Below the pieces are notes generated by a model. It did not search any database. It was not told where the DNA came from and worked only from the letters and a program-made list of their open reading frames with translations. Shown one piece after another: positions 26,982-35,925 of a stretch of 41,037 nucleotides of DNA (position 1 is its first letter; every line of letters starts with the position of its first letter). The position numbers were made by a program, and so were the translations under genes. The stretch is from positions 1-41,037 of the forward strand of contig NZ_JABEQK010000020.1 of the NCBI RefSeq assembly GCF_014174275.1. The letters run 5' to 3'. The DNA is from Gluconacetobacter takamatsuzukensis. Lineage in GTDB: Bacteria; Pseudomonadota; Alphaproteobacteria; Acetobacterales; Acetobacteraceae.

Positions 26982-27866
26982 TCAGTGGCGGGCATTGATT
27001 TCCGACAGCAGGAAGTCGCGGAACACGGCGACGCGCTTCGAGGTCCGCAATTCCTCCGGATAGACGAAATAGGCATCGACCGTCGGCAGCGGGACTTCGG
27101 GCAGGATCTTCACCAGGTTCGCATGCGGCCCGGTCGCATAAAGCGGCACCGAGCCGATTCCCACGCCGGCCGCGATGGCCGATGCCATCGCCGGCAGGCT
27201 GTTGACCTCCAGCCGCGCGCCCCGCTTCTCGTCGGACGGCACGCCGGCTTCCGCCAGCCAGTTGATGTGCGGCACGGGCGGATGATAGCCGCCGAACAGC
27301 ACCAGCTTGTGGGCCGACAGTTCGTCGAGCGTCTGCGGGGTGCCGTATTCCTCCAGATAGCTGGGGGAGGCATAGATCGGTAGCGGAAAATCCGCGAGGT
27401 GGCGCTGGATCAGGTCGGGCTGGCGCGGCGGGTGCATCCGCACCGCGACATCGGCCTCGCGCATTCCCAGGTCCAGGTCGTTATCTTCCAAGATCAACGT
27501 GATCGTGATGTCCGGATTGGTTTCCATGAAGCGATGCAGGCGCGGCGTCAGCCAGCAGGTGCCGAATCCTGTCGTCGTGGTCACGCGCAGGCGGCCGGCC
27601 GCCTTTTCCTTGCTTTCGGTCAGCAGGGACTGGGTCATCGCCAGCTTCGAGAAGACTTCCCGCACCGTCTGGTTCAGGGTCTCGCCCTGCTCGGTCAGGA
27701 TCAGGCCACGCGCATGGCGGTGAAACAGCGGAACCTGAAGGGCTTCCTCCAGCGCCGAAATCTGTCGCGAGACGGCGGACTGGCTGAGGTTGAGTACGTC
27801 GCCCGCATGCGTGAACGAACCGGCCTCGGCCACCGCATGAAAAATACGGAGTTTGTCCCAGTCCAA
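26982..27866 (-). CDS. LysR-family transcriptional regulator (GcvA-like)
   Basis: Regulator of 294 residues. The N-terminal winged helix-turn-helix is clear: MDWDKLRIFHAVAEAGSF and then LNLSQSAVSRQISALEE near residues 25-43. The effector domain follows (residues about 90-290), with TTTTGFGTCWLTPRLHRF and VNSLPAMASAIAAGVGIG. The length is normal. It lies 91 bases downstream of trxB, both on the minus strand. Its targets cannot be told from sequence. Confidence 0.9.
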   Translation of the reverse strand: MDWDKLRIFHAVAEAGSFTHAGDVLNLSQSAVSRQISALEEALQVPLFHRHARGLILTEQGETLNQTVREVFSKLAMTQSLLTESKEKAAGRLRVTTTTGFGTCWLTPRLHRFMETNPDITITLILEDNDLDLGMREADVAVRMHPPRQPDLIQRHLADFPLPIYASPSYLEEYGTPQTLDELSAHKLVLFGGYHPPVPHINWLAEAGVPSDEKRGARLEVNSLPAMASAIAAGVGIGSVPLYATGPHANLVKILPEVPLPTVDAYFVYPEELRTSKRVAVFRDFLLSEINARH

Positions 27867-27957
27867 TGCTACGCTCCGATCCTGACAGGAGGAATTGTGA
27901 AACCAAAGTTACTTTTGGTGACCGAAACCGGCGGTTTGGTCAAGGATTTGATGGGGG

Positions 27958-28917
27958 TTAGCCCGGGATTCCCGCCAGGAAACGTTCCGCTTCCAGCGCG
28001 GCCATGCAGCCCGTTCCCGCAGCCGTGATCGCCTGGCGGTAAATCTTGTCCTGGACATCGCCGGCCGCGAACACGCCGGGCACCGACGTCCGGGTCCCGC
28101 CGGGGTTGGTCACGATATAGCCCTCGTCATCCGTCTCGACCTGGCCACGGAAGATGTCGGTATGCGGCGCGTGGCCGATGGCGACGAAGACACCGTCGAC
28201 CGACAGTTCTTCCAGGGCGCCGGTCGCGGTGTCGCGCAGGGTGATGCCGGTCACGACCGGCGGCTCGCCGTCCGCGACGATCTCCTCGGTCACGCGGTTC
28301 CACTTCACCGTGATCTTGGGGTGCGCGAACAGCCGGTCCTGCAAAATCTTCTCGGCGCGCAGGCTGTCGCGGCGGTGGATCAGGTAGACATGCTCGGCAT
28401 GGTGGGTCAGGTACAGCGCTTCCTCGACCGCCGTATTGCCGCCGCCGATGACGGCCACGGTGCGGCCGCGATAGAAGAACCCGTCGCAGGTGGCGCAGGC
28501 CGAAACCCCGGCGCCCTGGTACTGGGCCTCGCCGGGAATGCCCAGCCACTTCGCCTGCGCGCCGGTCGCGATCACGACGGAGCGCGCCAGGTAGACATCG
28601 CCCGAATCGCCGACCAGCCGAAAGGGCTCGCCCGCGCCACGCCCGGTCAGCGCGCATTCGGTGATGATGTCGTGGATGATCCGCGTCCCGACATGGGCGG
28701 CCTGGGCGGCCATCTGCTCCATCAGCTCTGGGCCCTGGATGCCGCGCGCGAAGCCCGGATAATTCTCCACGTCCGTCGTGATCATCAGCTGGCCGCCGGG
28801 CTGGAGACCGGCCACCAGGATCGGCTTCAGGTTGGCGCGGGCGGCATAGATGGCGGCGGTGTATCCGGCGGGGCCGGCGCCGATCACGAGCAGGTCGGTG
28901 GAATGGGTATGGGTCAT
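27958..28917 (-). CDS. trxB: thioredoxin reductase
   Basis: NADPH-dependent flavoenzyme that reduces thioredoxin in the cytoplasm; 319 residues, standard length. FAD motif VIGAGPAGYTAAIYAARANL at the N-terminus, the redox-active pair CATC at residues 141-144 (SACATCDGFF), NADPH-binding VIGGGNTAVEEAL, and the C-terminal FAD motif VFAAGDVQDKIYRQAITAAG. ATG 28917 matches the usual TrxB start; ATG 28947 would add ten residues. The lrp-type gene is divergent, with 161 bases between them. Confidence 0.95.
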   Translation of the reverse strand: MTHTHSTDLLVIGAGPAGYTAAIYAARANLKPILVAGLQPGGQLMITTDVENYPGFARGIQGPELMEQMAAQAAHVGTRIIHDIITECALTGRGAGEPFRLVGDSGDVYLARSVVIATGAQAKWLGIPGEAQYQGAGVSACATCDGFFYRGRTVAVIGGGNTAVEEALYLTHHAEHVYLIHRRDSLRAEKILQDRLFAHPKITVKWNRVTEEIVADGEPPVVTGITLRDTATGALEELSVDGVFVAIGHAPHTDIFRGQVETDDEGYIVTNPGGTRTSVPGVFAAGDVQDKIYRQAITAAGTGCMAALEAERFLAGIPG

Positions 28918-29078
28918 GGACTCGGCACAGGTCTGTTCAAGCTGCATGGGATATGGCCGCGCGGCGCGTCAGGCACAAGCCGCGGCGCACCCCACGTCCG
29001 ATCGGGATACTCTTTTCGGCGCGGGGCGCATACCGTATCCTGAAGGCTTGATATTCTGGGACGGACAAAACTGACGTG

Positions 29079-29573
29079 ATGGATCTGGATGCGATTGACC
29101 GTCGGATCGTAGCGGAACTCCAGGCGGATGGCCGCATGACCAACGTGGAACTCGCGCGTCGGGTTGGCATTTCCGCCCCACCGTGCCTGCGGCGCGTGCG
29201 CCGGCTGGAAGAGGAAGGGCTGATTCGCGGCTATCATGCCGATACCGACGCGGCACTTCTGGGCTGGACGATCACCCTCTTCGCCCTGATCGGGCTGGAC
29301 AGCCAGAAGGAGACGGTCCTGTCGGCCTTCGAGGCCCAGGTCGCCGGCTGGCCGGAGGTGCGGGAGTGCCACATGATCCGGGGCGGCGGCGATTTCCTGG
29401 TCCGGCTGGTGGCCCGCGACGCGGCGCATGAAAACCAGCTGACCCGCCGCCTGACCGAAAGCCCGCATGTCAGCCGGGTGCAGACCCTGCAGACCATCCG
29501 CACCTCCCTCAGCCGCGCCGGAGTGCCGGTCCAGCCTCTGGCCCAGCCCTTCGGCGACCCCGACGGCGCATGA
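29079..29573 (+). CDS. Lrp/AsnC-family transcriptional regulator
   Basis: Regulator of 164 residues. N-terminal helix-turn-helix (LDAIDRRIVAELQADGRMTN, then ELARRVGISAPPCLRRVRRL) and a C-terminal RAM effector domain (residues about 65-145, RECHMIRGGGDFLVRLVARD). The family responds to amino acids. ATG 29079 is preceded by an in-frame GTG at 29076. Its stop codon overlaps the start of the glycosyltransferase gene by four bases (ATGA), an unusual coupling of an Lrp regulator to cell-surface genes. The divergent neighbour is trxB. Confidence 0.92.
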   Translation: MDLDAIDRRIVAELQADGRMTNVELARRVGISAPPCLRRVRRLEEEGLIRGYHADTDAALLGWTITLFALIGLDSQKETVLSAFEAQVAGWPEVRECHMIRGGGDFLVRLVARDAAHENQLTRRLTESPHVSRVQTLQTIRTSLSRAGVPVQPLAQPFGDPDGA

Positions 29574-30736
29574 CCCCGACCCGTCCCCCGGGGCCCGTCA
29601 GCCCCATATGGGCGGATGCGGCTGCAGACGCGGCGCTGGCCGGCCAGACGCGCCCGGCAGATATCAGCATCGTGGTGCCCTGCTATAACGAGCGCGCGAA
29701 TGTGCGCCCGATGGTCGCGGCCCTGTCCCATGCCCTGGCGGGGCGGGAATGGGAGGTCATCTTCGTCGACGACAGTTCGCCCGACGGCACGATCGACGAG
29801 GTCCGGGCCCTGGCGGAACTGGACGGCCGGGTACGCGGGCTGCTGCGGGTAGGCCGACGCGGCCTGTCCTCGGCGGTGATCGAGGGCGTGCTGTCCTCCT
29901 CGGCACGAATCGTCGCCGTGATGGACGGCGACATGCAGCACGACGAATCGTGCCTGGGGCGCCTGATCGACGCCGTGGCGCGCGACGGCTACGACATCGC
30001 GGTGGGCAGCCGCCATGTGGAAGGCGGCGACAATGCGGGCCTGGCCAATGGCTGGCGGACCCTCCTCTCCGACTCCGGCATCCGACTGGTGCAGATGGTC
30101 CTGCCGGTGCGGCTGGGCGACCCGATGAGCGGCTTCTTCGCCATGCGCCGCGACCTGTTCGAACGCACGGTGCCGCGCCTGTCGGGCACGGGCTTCAAGA
30201 TCCTGCTGGACGTGTTCCTGTCCGCCCCCCAGCGGCCGAGGGTGCTGGAGGTCCCGTTCGTCTTCCGCCCCCGCGCGGCGGGCGAGAGCAAGCTGGACAT
30301 CCTGGTACTGCTGCAATTCGTGGCGATGCTGGCGGACAAGCTGTGCCGGGGCTTCCTGCCGACGCGCTTCATCGCCTTCTCGCTGGTGGGGCTGGTCGGC
30401 ATCCTGGTCAACCTGGCGGTCCTGGAGGTCGCGCGGCGGTTCGGCGCCGGTTTCGCCACCGGCCAGTGGCTGGGCACGCTGGTGGCCATGGTGACGAATT
30501 TCTGGATGAACAACGCACTGACCTATCGCGACATGCGGCTGCGCGGGGCGCGGATGTGGCTGGGGCTGGCACTGTTCATGATCATCTGCTCGGCAGGGGC
30601 CGCCGCCGATGTCGGCATCGCGCGGGCGATTTTCAGCCGCGACGGGCAATGGGGCATGGCCGGCGCGGCCGGGGCCGCGATCGCGGTGGTGTGGAATTAT
30701 GCTGTCTCATCGACCCTGATCTGGCGCCAGCGTTGA
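29570..30736 (+). CDS. polyprenyl-phosphate glycosyltransferase with GtrA domain
   Basis: A fusion protein of 388 residues. Residues about 32-260 are a GT2-type, DPM1-like domain that moves a sugar from a nucleotide to polyprenyl phosphate: ADISIVVPCYNERANVRPMV, the VDDSSPDGT motif, the metal-binding DGDMQHDE and AVGSRHVEGG. The last 120 residues are a GtrA domain of four membrane helices, which helps move the lipid-linked sugar across the membrane. ATG 29570 overlaps the lrp stop. It is followed by the GT39-type transferase gene in a four-base overlap, a logical donor-acceptor pair for surface glycan or lipid modification. Confidence 0.9.
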   Translation: MTPTRPPGPVSPIWADAAADAALAGQTRPADISIVVPCYNERANVRPMVAALSHALAGREWEVIFVDDSSPDGTIDEVRALAELDGRVRGLLRVGRRGLSSAVIEGVLSSSARIVAVMDGDMQHDESCLGRLIDAVARDGYDIAVGSRHVEGGDNAGLANGWRTLLSDSGIRLVQMVLPVRLGDPMSGFFAMRRDLFERTVPRLSGTGFKILLDVFLSAPQRPRVLEVPFVFRPRAAGESKLDILVLLQFVAMLADKLCRGFLPTRFIAFSLVGLVGILVNLAVLEVARRFGAGFATGQWLGTLVAMVTNFWMNNALTYRDMRLRGARMWLGLALFMIICSAGAAADVGIARAIFSRDGQWGMAGAAGAAIAVVWNYAVSSTLIWRQR

Positions 30737-32196
30737 CCGGCAGCGGCGGCCGGGCCGGCCCCGCCCTGTCGCGATGGGGGCTGGTACTTGGCGCGGTGAC
30801 GATACTGCGCGCGGTCGTGGCCGCCCGGACGCCGCTGTCGCCCGACGAGGCCTATTACTGGGTGTGGTCGCGCGCCCTGGCCCCGGGCTATCTGGACCAT
30901 CCCCCGATGGTGGCGCTGTGGATCCGCGCGGGCACGGCCCTGCTGGGCAACGGCGCCCTGGGCGTGCGTCTGCTGGCCCCGCTTTCGGCGGCGGTCGGCA
31001 CGCTGTTCCTGGCCATGGCCGCGCGCGACCTGGGCCATGGAGACGGGCCGGCGGCCGGCCGCATGGTGCGGGCGGGCGTGCTGCTGAACGCCACGCTGGC
31101 GCTGGGAATCGGCGCGGTGACGATGACGCCGGACACGCCGCTGCTATTCTTCATGACGCTGGCGCTATGGGCCCTGGGCCGGCTGCTGGCCACCGGCCGG
31201 GGCGGATGGTGGCTGGTGCTGGGGACGGCACTCGGCCTGGCCTGCGACAGCAAATATACCGCCGTGCTGCCCGGTGGCGGCCTGGCCCTGTGGTGCCTGT
31301 GCAGCCGCTCCGGCCGGGCCTGGCTGCGCACGCCCTGGCCCTGGTGCGGGGCCGCGCTGGCCGCGATCCTGTTCCTGCCGGTCATCGGCTGGAACCATGC
31401 GCACCATTGGGCCAGCTTCGTGCGCCAGGGCGGCCGGGCAGGGGACTGGCGGCCGGCGCGCGCGGTGCAGTTCCTCTCGGAACTGGTCGGCGGGCAGGTC
31501 GGCCTGATGACGCCGCTGATCGCACTGGCATTCGGCATCGGCCTGTGGCGCGCATGGCGCCGCGCCGATCGCGACCCGGGGGCGGCGGTGCTGCTCTGGT
31601 GGATCGTGCCGCCGGCCCTGGTGTTCGCGCAGCACGCGCTGGGCGACCGCGTGCAGGCCAACTGGCCGGTGCTGCTCTATCCGGCCCTGGCCGTCCTGGC
31701 CGCGTCCCCCGCCTGGCGCTTCTGGCGCGCGGGGGGGGGGCTGGGGTTTGCGCTGACGCTGCTGGTCTATGTCCAGTCCACCCTCGCGCCCTTCTCGCTC
31801 TCGCCGCATCTCGACATCACCCTGCGGCAGATGGCGGGCTGGCAGGAACTGGCGCGGGCGGTCGATAGTCTGGCCGCTCCCGGCGAGATCGTGGCGGCCG
31901 ACGAATACGGCCTGGCCTCGGAACTGGCCCTGGCACTGCCGCGCCGGACCGTGATCGGGATCGAGCCGCGCTGGGCGCTGTTCGACCTGCCGCGCCCGCC
32001 GGGCGGCAGCGGTCTCTTCCTGTGCAGCGTCCGGCGATTGCGCGACCTCGACCTGTCGCCGTTCGGCAGCGCCACGCGGATCGGCACCGTGGAGCGGACG
32101 CGCCGGGGCCACGTCGCCGAACGCTACGCCGTCTTCCGCGTGACCCTTACGCCTGCTCCAATGACCGATGCCGCTCGCCTGCCGGCGGGGAAATAG
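30733..32196 (+). CDS. GT39/ArnT-like membrane glycosyltransferase
   Basis: Integral membrane transferase of about 487 residues. It carries the family's first-loop motif with the catalytic acidic residues, SPDEAYYWVWSRALAPGYLD followed by HPPMVALWI, then about ten membrane helices, and a soluble periplasmic C-terminus from about residue 360. Such enzymes take sugar from a polyprenyl-phosphate carrier to a lipid or protein acceptor. The frame extends upstream inside the previous gene; the likely start is TTG 30733 in a TTGA overlap with the previous stop, though GTG 30691 is possible. Neither has a clear ribosome site. A run of nine G near 31730 could be prone to slippage. Confidence 0.85.
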   Translation: MTGSGGRAGPALSRWGLVLGAVTILRAVVAARTPLSPDEAYYWVWSRALAPGYLDHPPMVALWIRAGTALLGNGALGVRLLAPLSAAVGTLFLAMAARDLGHGDGPAAGRMVRAGVLLNATLALGIGAVTMTPDTPLLFFMTLALWALGRLLATGRGGWWLVLGTALGLACDSKYTAVLPGGGLALWCLCSRSGRAWLRTPWPWCGAALAAILFLPVIGWNHAHHWASFVRQGGRAGDWRPARAVQFLSELVGGQVGLMTPLIALAFGIGLWRAWRRADRDPGAAVLLWWIVPPALVFAQHALGDRVQANWPVLLYPALAVLAASPAWRFWRAGGGLGFALTLLVYVQSTLAPFSLSPHLDITLRQMAGWQELARAVDSLAAPGEIVAADEYGLASELALALPRRTVIGIEPRWALFDLPRPPGGSGLFLCSVRRLRDLDLSPFGSATRIGTVERTRRGHVAERYAVFRVTLTPAPMTDAARLPAGK

Positions 32197-32203
32197 CGCG
32201 CCG

Positions 32204-32560
32204 CTATCCCGCCGCACCGTCCAGCGTGGTGTGGACCAGATCCATCAGCGCGCGGATGCGGAACGGCTTTTCCAGCGTGGGGATGGGCGCAAGGGCGGCC
32301 AGGCCCGCCGGATCGCCGCTGATGGCGATCAGCGGCACGCCTCCCGCCTTCAATCGGGCGATCAAACGGTCCGGCGGGCCATCGGGCAGGGACAGGTCGA
32401 CGATGGCCAGGGCGATCGGCCCCAGTTCCACCGTTTCCAGCGCCGGCTGCACGCCCGCGCAGGCGGTCACGCGCAGGTCCGATGCCTCCAGCGCCGTGCA
32501 GATCAGGTCGGCGATGGCGGATTCGTCTTCGACCAGCAGGATATGGCGGCCAGATGTCAT
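32204..32560 (-). CDS. single-domain response regulator (receiver only)
   Basis: A CheY-like receiver of 118 residues. All core positions are present: acidic pair Glu11-Asp12, phospho-acceptor Asp55 (AIVDLSLPDG), Ser81 (AISGD) and Lys98 (TLEKPFR). No output domain follows, so it acts through protein contacts or phosphotransfer. ATG 32560 has AGGACC upstream and overlaps the Nudix stop (ATGA). No histidine kinase is nearby, so its partner is unknown. It is convergent with the GT39 gene, with seven bases between stop codons. Confidence 0.88.
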   Translation of the reverse strand: MTSGRHILLVEDESAIADLICTALEASDLRVTACAGVQPALETVELGPIALAIVDLSLPDGPPDRLIARLKAGGVPLIAISGDPAGLAALAPIPTLEKPFRIRALMDLVHTTLDGAAG

Positions 32561-33054
32561 GATGCATGGTCCTGTACGGGGATAAGGCGCCGTGGGTCGC
32601 CCCCGGGAATGGGCCACGGTGCGGCCCCCCGGTCGGAAAGCGCCAATGTGCCCAGTTCCAGCAGGCCGGGGCTCATGCGTTCGGGGGTGGCGCGGATCTG
32701 GTCGAGGGTAAACCACCCCGTGGCCACCGCGTCGTCGGCGGCGTGGATATCGGTCTGGCCGGTATCGGCGCAGCACACGACGGTGATGACGTAATGAAAG
32801 CGCAGGCGCCCCTCGGGCGTCCGGTCCAGCACGTCGAACGCCGTCAGCACGCCCTGCGCCCGGGTGACGAACCCGGTTTCCTCGCGCAATTCACGCTCGG
32901 CCGCCTGGAACAGGGTTTCGCCATGTTCGATCCGGCCGCCGGGAAAGCCCCAAAGCCCCTGGTCCGGCGGGTTGGCGCGCCGGATCAGCAGCAGGCGCGG
33001 GCCACGGACAACAACCGCCAGAATGGCGGCCGACACGGGGGAGGGGGCATTCAT
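32557..33054 (-). CDS. Nudix hydrolase
   Basis: Hydrolase of 165 residues for nucleoside diphosphates linked to another moiety. The complete Nudix box runs from Gly40 to Phe62: G-x5-E46-x7-R54-E55-L-x-E58-E59-x-G61, with all metal-binding glutamates. The preceding GLWGFPGG is typical of MutT/ADP-ribose types. Substrate is undetermined. It overlaps the receiver gene by four bases and is first in that pair. Confidence 0.92.
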   Translation of the reverse strand: MNAPSPVSAAILAVVVRGPRLLLIRRANPPDQGLWGFPGGRIEHGETLFQAAERELREETGFVTRAQGVLTAFDVLDRTPEGRLRFHYVITVVCCADTGQTDIHAADDAVATGWFTLDQIRATPERMSPGLLELGTLALSDRGAAPWPIPGGDPRRLIPVQDHAS

Positions 33055-33172
33055 GCGGTGATCTTAACCGCATGAACACTCCCGACGCCACCATGCCCAA
33101 ACGGCCCGAAGCCTGCGGGACATGTGTGCTGGCGAGCGAGACCGCCGCCAGCGCGCATGTCCGCTCAGGCGG

Positions 33173-35134
33173 TCAGGGGACGACGGGCAGCCAGACGGCC
33201 GTCGATTCCTCGCCGCCCCGATGGATGGTCTGGGTAGCGGAGACATAGTCGTGAGCCGTGGCCCGCAGCACGTTGGGGACGAAGGTCTGCGGGTTGCGGT
33301 CATAGAGCGGGAACAGCGAGGACTGGATCTGCACCATGATCCGGTGTCCGGGCTTGAACACGTGGTTGACCGCCGGCAGCGTGAAGCGATAGCGCGCCGT
33401 GGCGTTCGGCACCGCCGGCACCGAATGGTCGAAACCCTCGCGGTAGCGGCCACGGAAGATGTCCATCGACACTGCCAGCTCGTATCCGCCCATTTCCGGC
33501 CGGTCGCCATCGGTGGCGGGCATCACGTCGATCAGCTTCACCACCCAGTCGGAATCGGTGCCCGAGGTCGCCGCGAACAGGTCGGCCACCGGCACGCCGC
33601 TGACGCGGACCGACTTGGTCAGCACCGGCGTCTCATAGGTCAGCACGTCCGGGCGGCTTTCGGCCAGCCGCTGGTCCTGCACCAGCCAGGTCTTCCAGCG
33701 CGGCGCGTCGCTGGCGAAGCTGAACGGCCGCTCCAGGAACGGCACCGGATGCGCCGGGTCGGACACATAGGAATCCTGCCCGGTGGCCGGGTGGTCGAAC
33801 GACAGGCTGTAGCCGGCCTGAAGGTAGAGCGGCTTCAGCTTCTGGTTGCAGCTCTTGTCGTCGCAGGCCAGCGGCCAGTGCGGGAAACGGTCCCAGTGGT
33901 TCTCGCCGGAATTGTAGATGATGGCTTCCGGCAGATGGGCGTCGGGCGAGCCGGGGCGCAGATACTGGTTGAAGAAGGGCAGCAGCACCTCGGCGCGGAA
34001 TTGATGCGCGGTGTCGCCGTTCCAGTGCAGCGGGCCCAGTTCCGACCCGTCGTAATTCACCTGGCTGTGGCGCCAGGGGCCCATCACCAGCACATTGGGC
34101 ACGCTCGGGCTGGTCGCCTTCAGCGCCTGCCAGGAATGGATGGCTCCCCACATGTCTTCCTGGTCCCACAGACCCTGTTCCCAGATGGTGGGAACGGTCA
34201 GCGGGTGGCGGGTGATCAGCTTGTCCAGCGCCTGGTCCTGCCAGAAGGAATCGTAGTCCGGATGGGCCAGCATGCGCTGCCACCACGGAAACTGGTCCAG
34301 CCCGGCGGCAGAGGCGAACTGCCCGGCCGACCCGGCGCGCAGGAAGTTGGTATAATCGTCGCGATCGACGCGCGGGATGGAGGAGCCAGAGCCCCGCACC
34401 GTCATCTGGTCGGTGAAATAGTCCAGCCCGCCCTGGCGGAAGGCGCCGTAATGGTACCAGTCGTCACCCATCCAGCCATCGACCATCGGGCTTTCCGGCG
34501 CCGCGACCTTCAGCGCCGGATGCGGGTTCAGCAGCGCCATGACGACCGTGAAGCCCTCGTAGGACGAGCCGAGCATGCCCACGCGCCCGTTGGACTGCGG
34601 CAGGTTGTGCACCAGCCAGTCGATCGTGTCCCACGCGTCGGTGACTTCGTCGGTATGGGTGGGGTTCAGCGGGCCGCGCACCGGGCGCGTCATCACGTAA
34701 TCGCCCTCCGACCCATATTTGCCGCGAATATCCTGGAACACGCGAATATAGCCGGATTCGACGAACACATCGTCGCCCTGGGGCAGCAGGGCCCGCATGC
34801 TCGGCGCGTCCTCGACCCGGTTCAGCCGCTTCGACGCGTGATAGGGCGTGCGCGTCAGCAGGATCGGCGCATCGTGCGCGTCCCGCGGGATCACGATCAC
34901 CGTATGCAGCTTCACCCCGTCGCGCATCGGGATCATGACGTCGCGCTTCACGTAGTCGCGCGCGGCGGTCGGGAAGGTGACGTGGGCGGGGATGTCGCTG
35001 CCCGTCTGCACCGTCAGGGACGATGCCGGGGCCGGTGCGGCGGCGGGCGGGGCCGCGTGGCCCAGGCTGCTGATCAGGCCAAGGGCGGTCGCCAGGGCGA
35101 TCGCGCCGCCCGGGCGATGGAAGGGAAGGGTCAA
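33173..35134 (-). CDS. aehA: alpha-amino acid ester hydrolase (CocE/NonD family)
   Basis: Exported serine hydrolase of 653 residues that hydrolyses esters and amides of alpha-amino acids and can transfer the acyl group to beta-lactam nuclei; the well-known member is from Acetobacter turbidans. A signal peptide ends near residue 27. The nucleophile elbow GSSYEG gives Ser191; Asp324 (GLWDQED) and His356 (GPWRHSQ) complete the triad with the family's spacing of 133 and 32 residues. The carboxylate cluster that binds the substrate amino group is present as Asp225 (MGDDW), Glu326 and Asp327. The C-terminus is the jelly-roll domain of the X-Pro dipeptidyl-peptidase-like family. It appears monocistronic. 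Numbering against known structures is from memory. Confidence 0.93.
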   Translation of the reverse strand: MTLPFHRPGGAIALATALGLISSLGHAAPPAAAPAPASSLTVQTGSDIPAHVTFPTAARDYVKRDVMIPMRDGVKLHTVIVIPRDAHDAPILLTRTPYHASKRLNRVEDAPSMRALLPQGDDVFVESGYIRVFQDIRGKYGSEGDYVMTRPVRGPLNPTHTDEVTDAWDTIDWLVHNLPQSNGRVGMLGSSYEGFTVVMALLNPHPALKVAAPESPMVDGWMGDDWYHYGAFRQGGLDYFTDQMTVRGSGSSIPRVDRDDYTNFLRAGSAGQFASAAGLDQFPWWQRMLAHPDYDSFWQDQALDKLITRHPLTVPTIWEQGLWDQEDMWGAIHSWQALKATSPSVPNVLVMGPWRHSQVNYDGSELGPLHWNGDTAHQFRAEVLLPFFNQYLRPGSPDAHLPEAIIYNSGENHWDRFPHWPLACDDKSCNQKLKPLYLQAGYSLSFDHPATGQDSYVSDPAHPVPFLERPFSFASDAPRWKTWLVQDQRLAESRPDVLTYETPVLTKSVRVSGVPVADLFAATSGTDSDWVVKLIDVMPATDGDRPEMGGYELAVSMDIFRGRYREGFDHSVPAVPNATARYRFTLPAVNHVFKPGHRIMVQIQSSLFPLYDRNPQTFVPNVLRATAHDYVSATQTIHRGGEESTAVWLPVVP

Positions 35135-35259
35135 ACCAGGCGCTCCTGCTCTATCCGTCGTTACGGAGATGTCATGCTTTTCGCGTGGTTAACCATGTCG
35201 CAACCGGATGGATCAGGCAACCGGCCTTCGTCGCGGCGCGAAGCGCTCTTCGGCCCGGA

Positions 35260-35739
35260 TCAATGGCCCAGAAAATGCTCGGTGACATGCGATTGCGGGC
35301 GCGTCAGCACCACATGGGCGCGGCAGCGCGGCGTGCCGTAGGTGCCCCGGATGGTGGCACCGTCCGGGGTGCCTTCGAAGACCATGGCAAAGGGCCGGTG
35401 GTTCATGCCGTCGAGCACGAGCTGGGCATGGAAACGGCCGGGCGTCGCATCGCGCCGGCCGCGCAGGGTGTAGGCACCATCGGCAGGCGTGAAGGCGATG
35501 CGCCGGCTTTCGATCTGCAGGGTGGAGGGCGCGCGCGTCTCGGGGCAGACCCCCCGGTCGGCGACCAGCGTGCCGGTCCAGATCCCGACAGGGTCCTTCG
35601 CCGCATCCTCGGACGCTGCGGCCGCCGGCGACGGGCCGCTCGCCGACAGGGCGAGAAGGACGGCGCCGAATATGGCCGCGTGCCCATGGCCGAGGGAACG
35701 GAGGGAAAGCAGAGGGCGGTCCAGTCGGAAGAGGGGCAC
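35260..35739 (-). CDS. exported hypothetical protein
   Basis: A 159-residue protein of unknown role. The GTG start at 35739 has GGAG seven bases upstream; earlier TTG and GTG codons lack one. A signal peptide (AAIFGAVLLALSASGPSPAAAA) precedes a beta-rich mature domain with repeated short strands (VGIWTGTLVADRGVCPE, GAYTLRGRRDA, MVFEGTPDGATIRGTYG) and two Cys. The pattern, with GIWTGTL and IRGTY, resembles small periplasmic barrel-like proteins, but no family is assigned. It is divergent from guaA. Confidence 0.7.
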   Translation of the reverse strand: MPLFRLDRPLLSLRSLGHGHAAIFGAVLLALSASGPSPAAAASEDAAKDPVGIWTGTLVADRGVCPETRAPSTLQIESRRIAFTPADGAYTLRGRRDATPGRFHAQLVLDGMNHRPFAMVFEGTPDGATIRGTYGTPRCRAHVVLTRPQSHVTEHFLGH

Positions 35740-35925
35740 GTTCGGGCTCCGTAACACCTTGGGTTCACGTTCCAATATGGGGGCGGCGGCCCCGGCGGGC
35801 CATAGGGTGCCCCGCGCTCCGGGCTTGCACTATACTCGGCATCGACGCATATCCGGCTCCTGCACGGCCCGCCCGGTCCGCGCAGCGCGCCCTGCGACCG
35901 TAACGCCGCGACCGAAAGAGCAACG

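Noticed and set aside
33073-33250. Small plus-strand open frame between the Nudix and ester hydrolase genes
   Set aside because: It runs into the ester hydrolase gene on the other strand and has no ribosome site.
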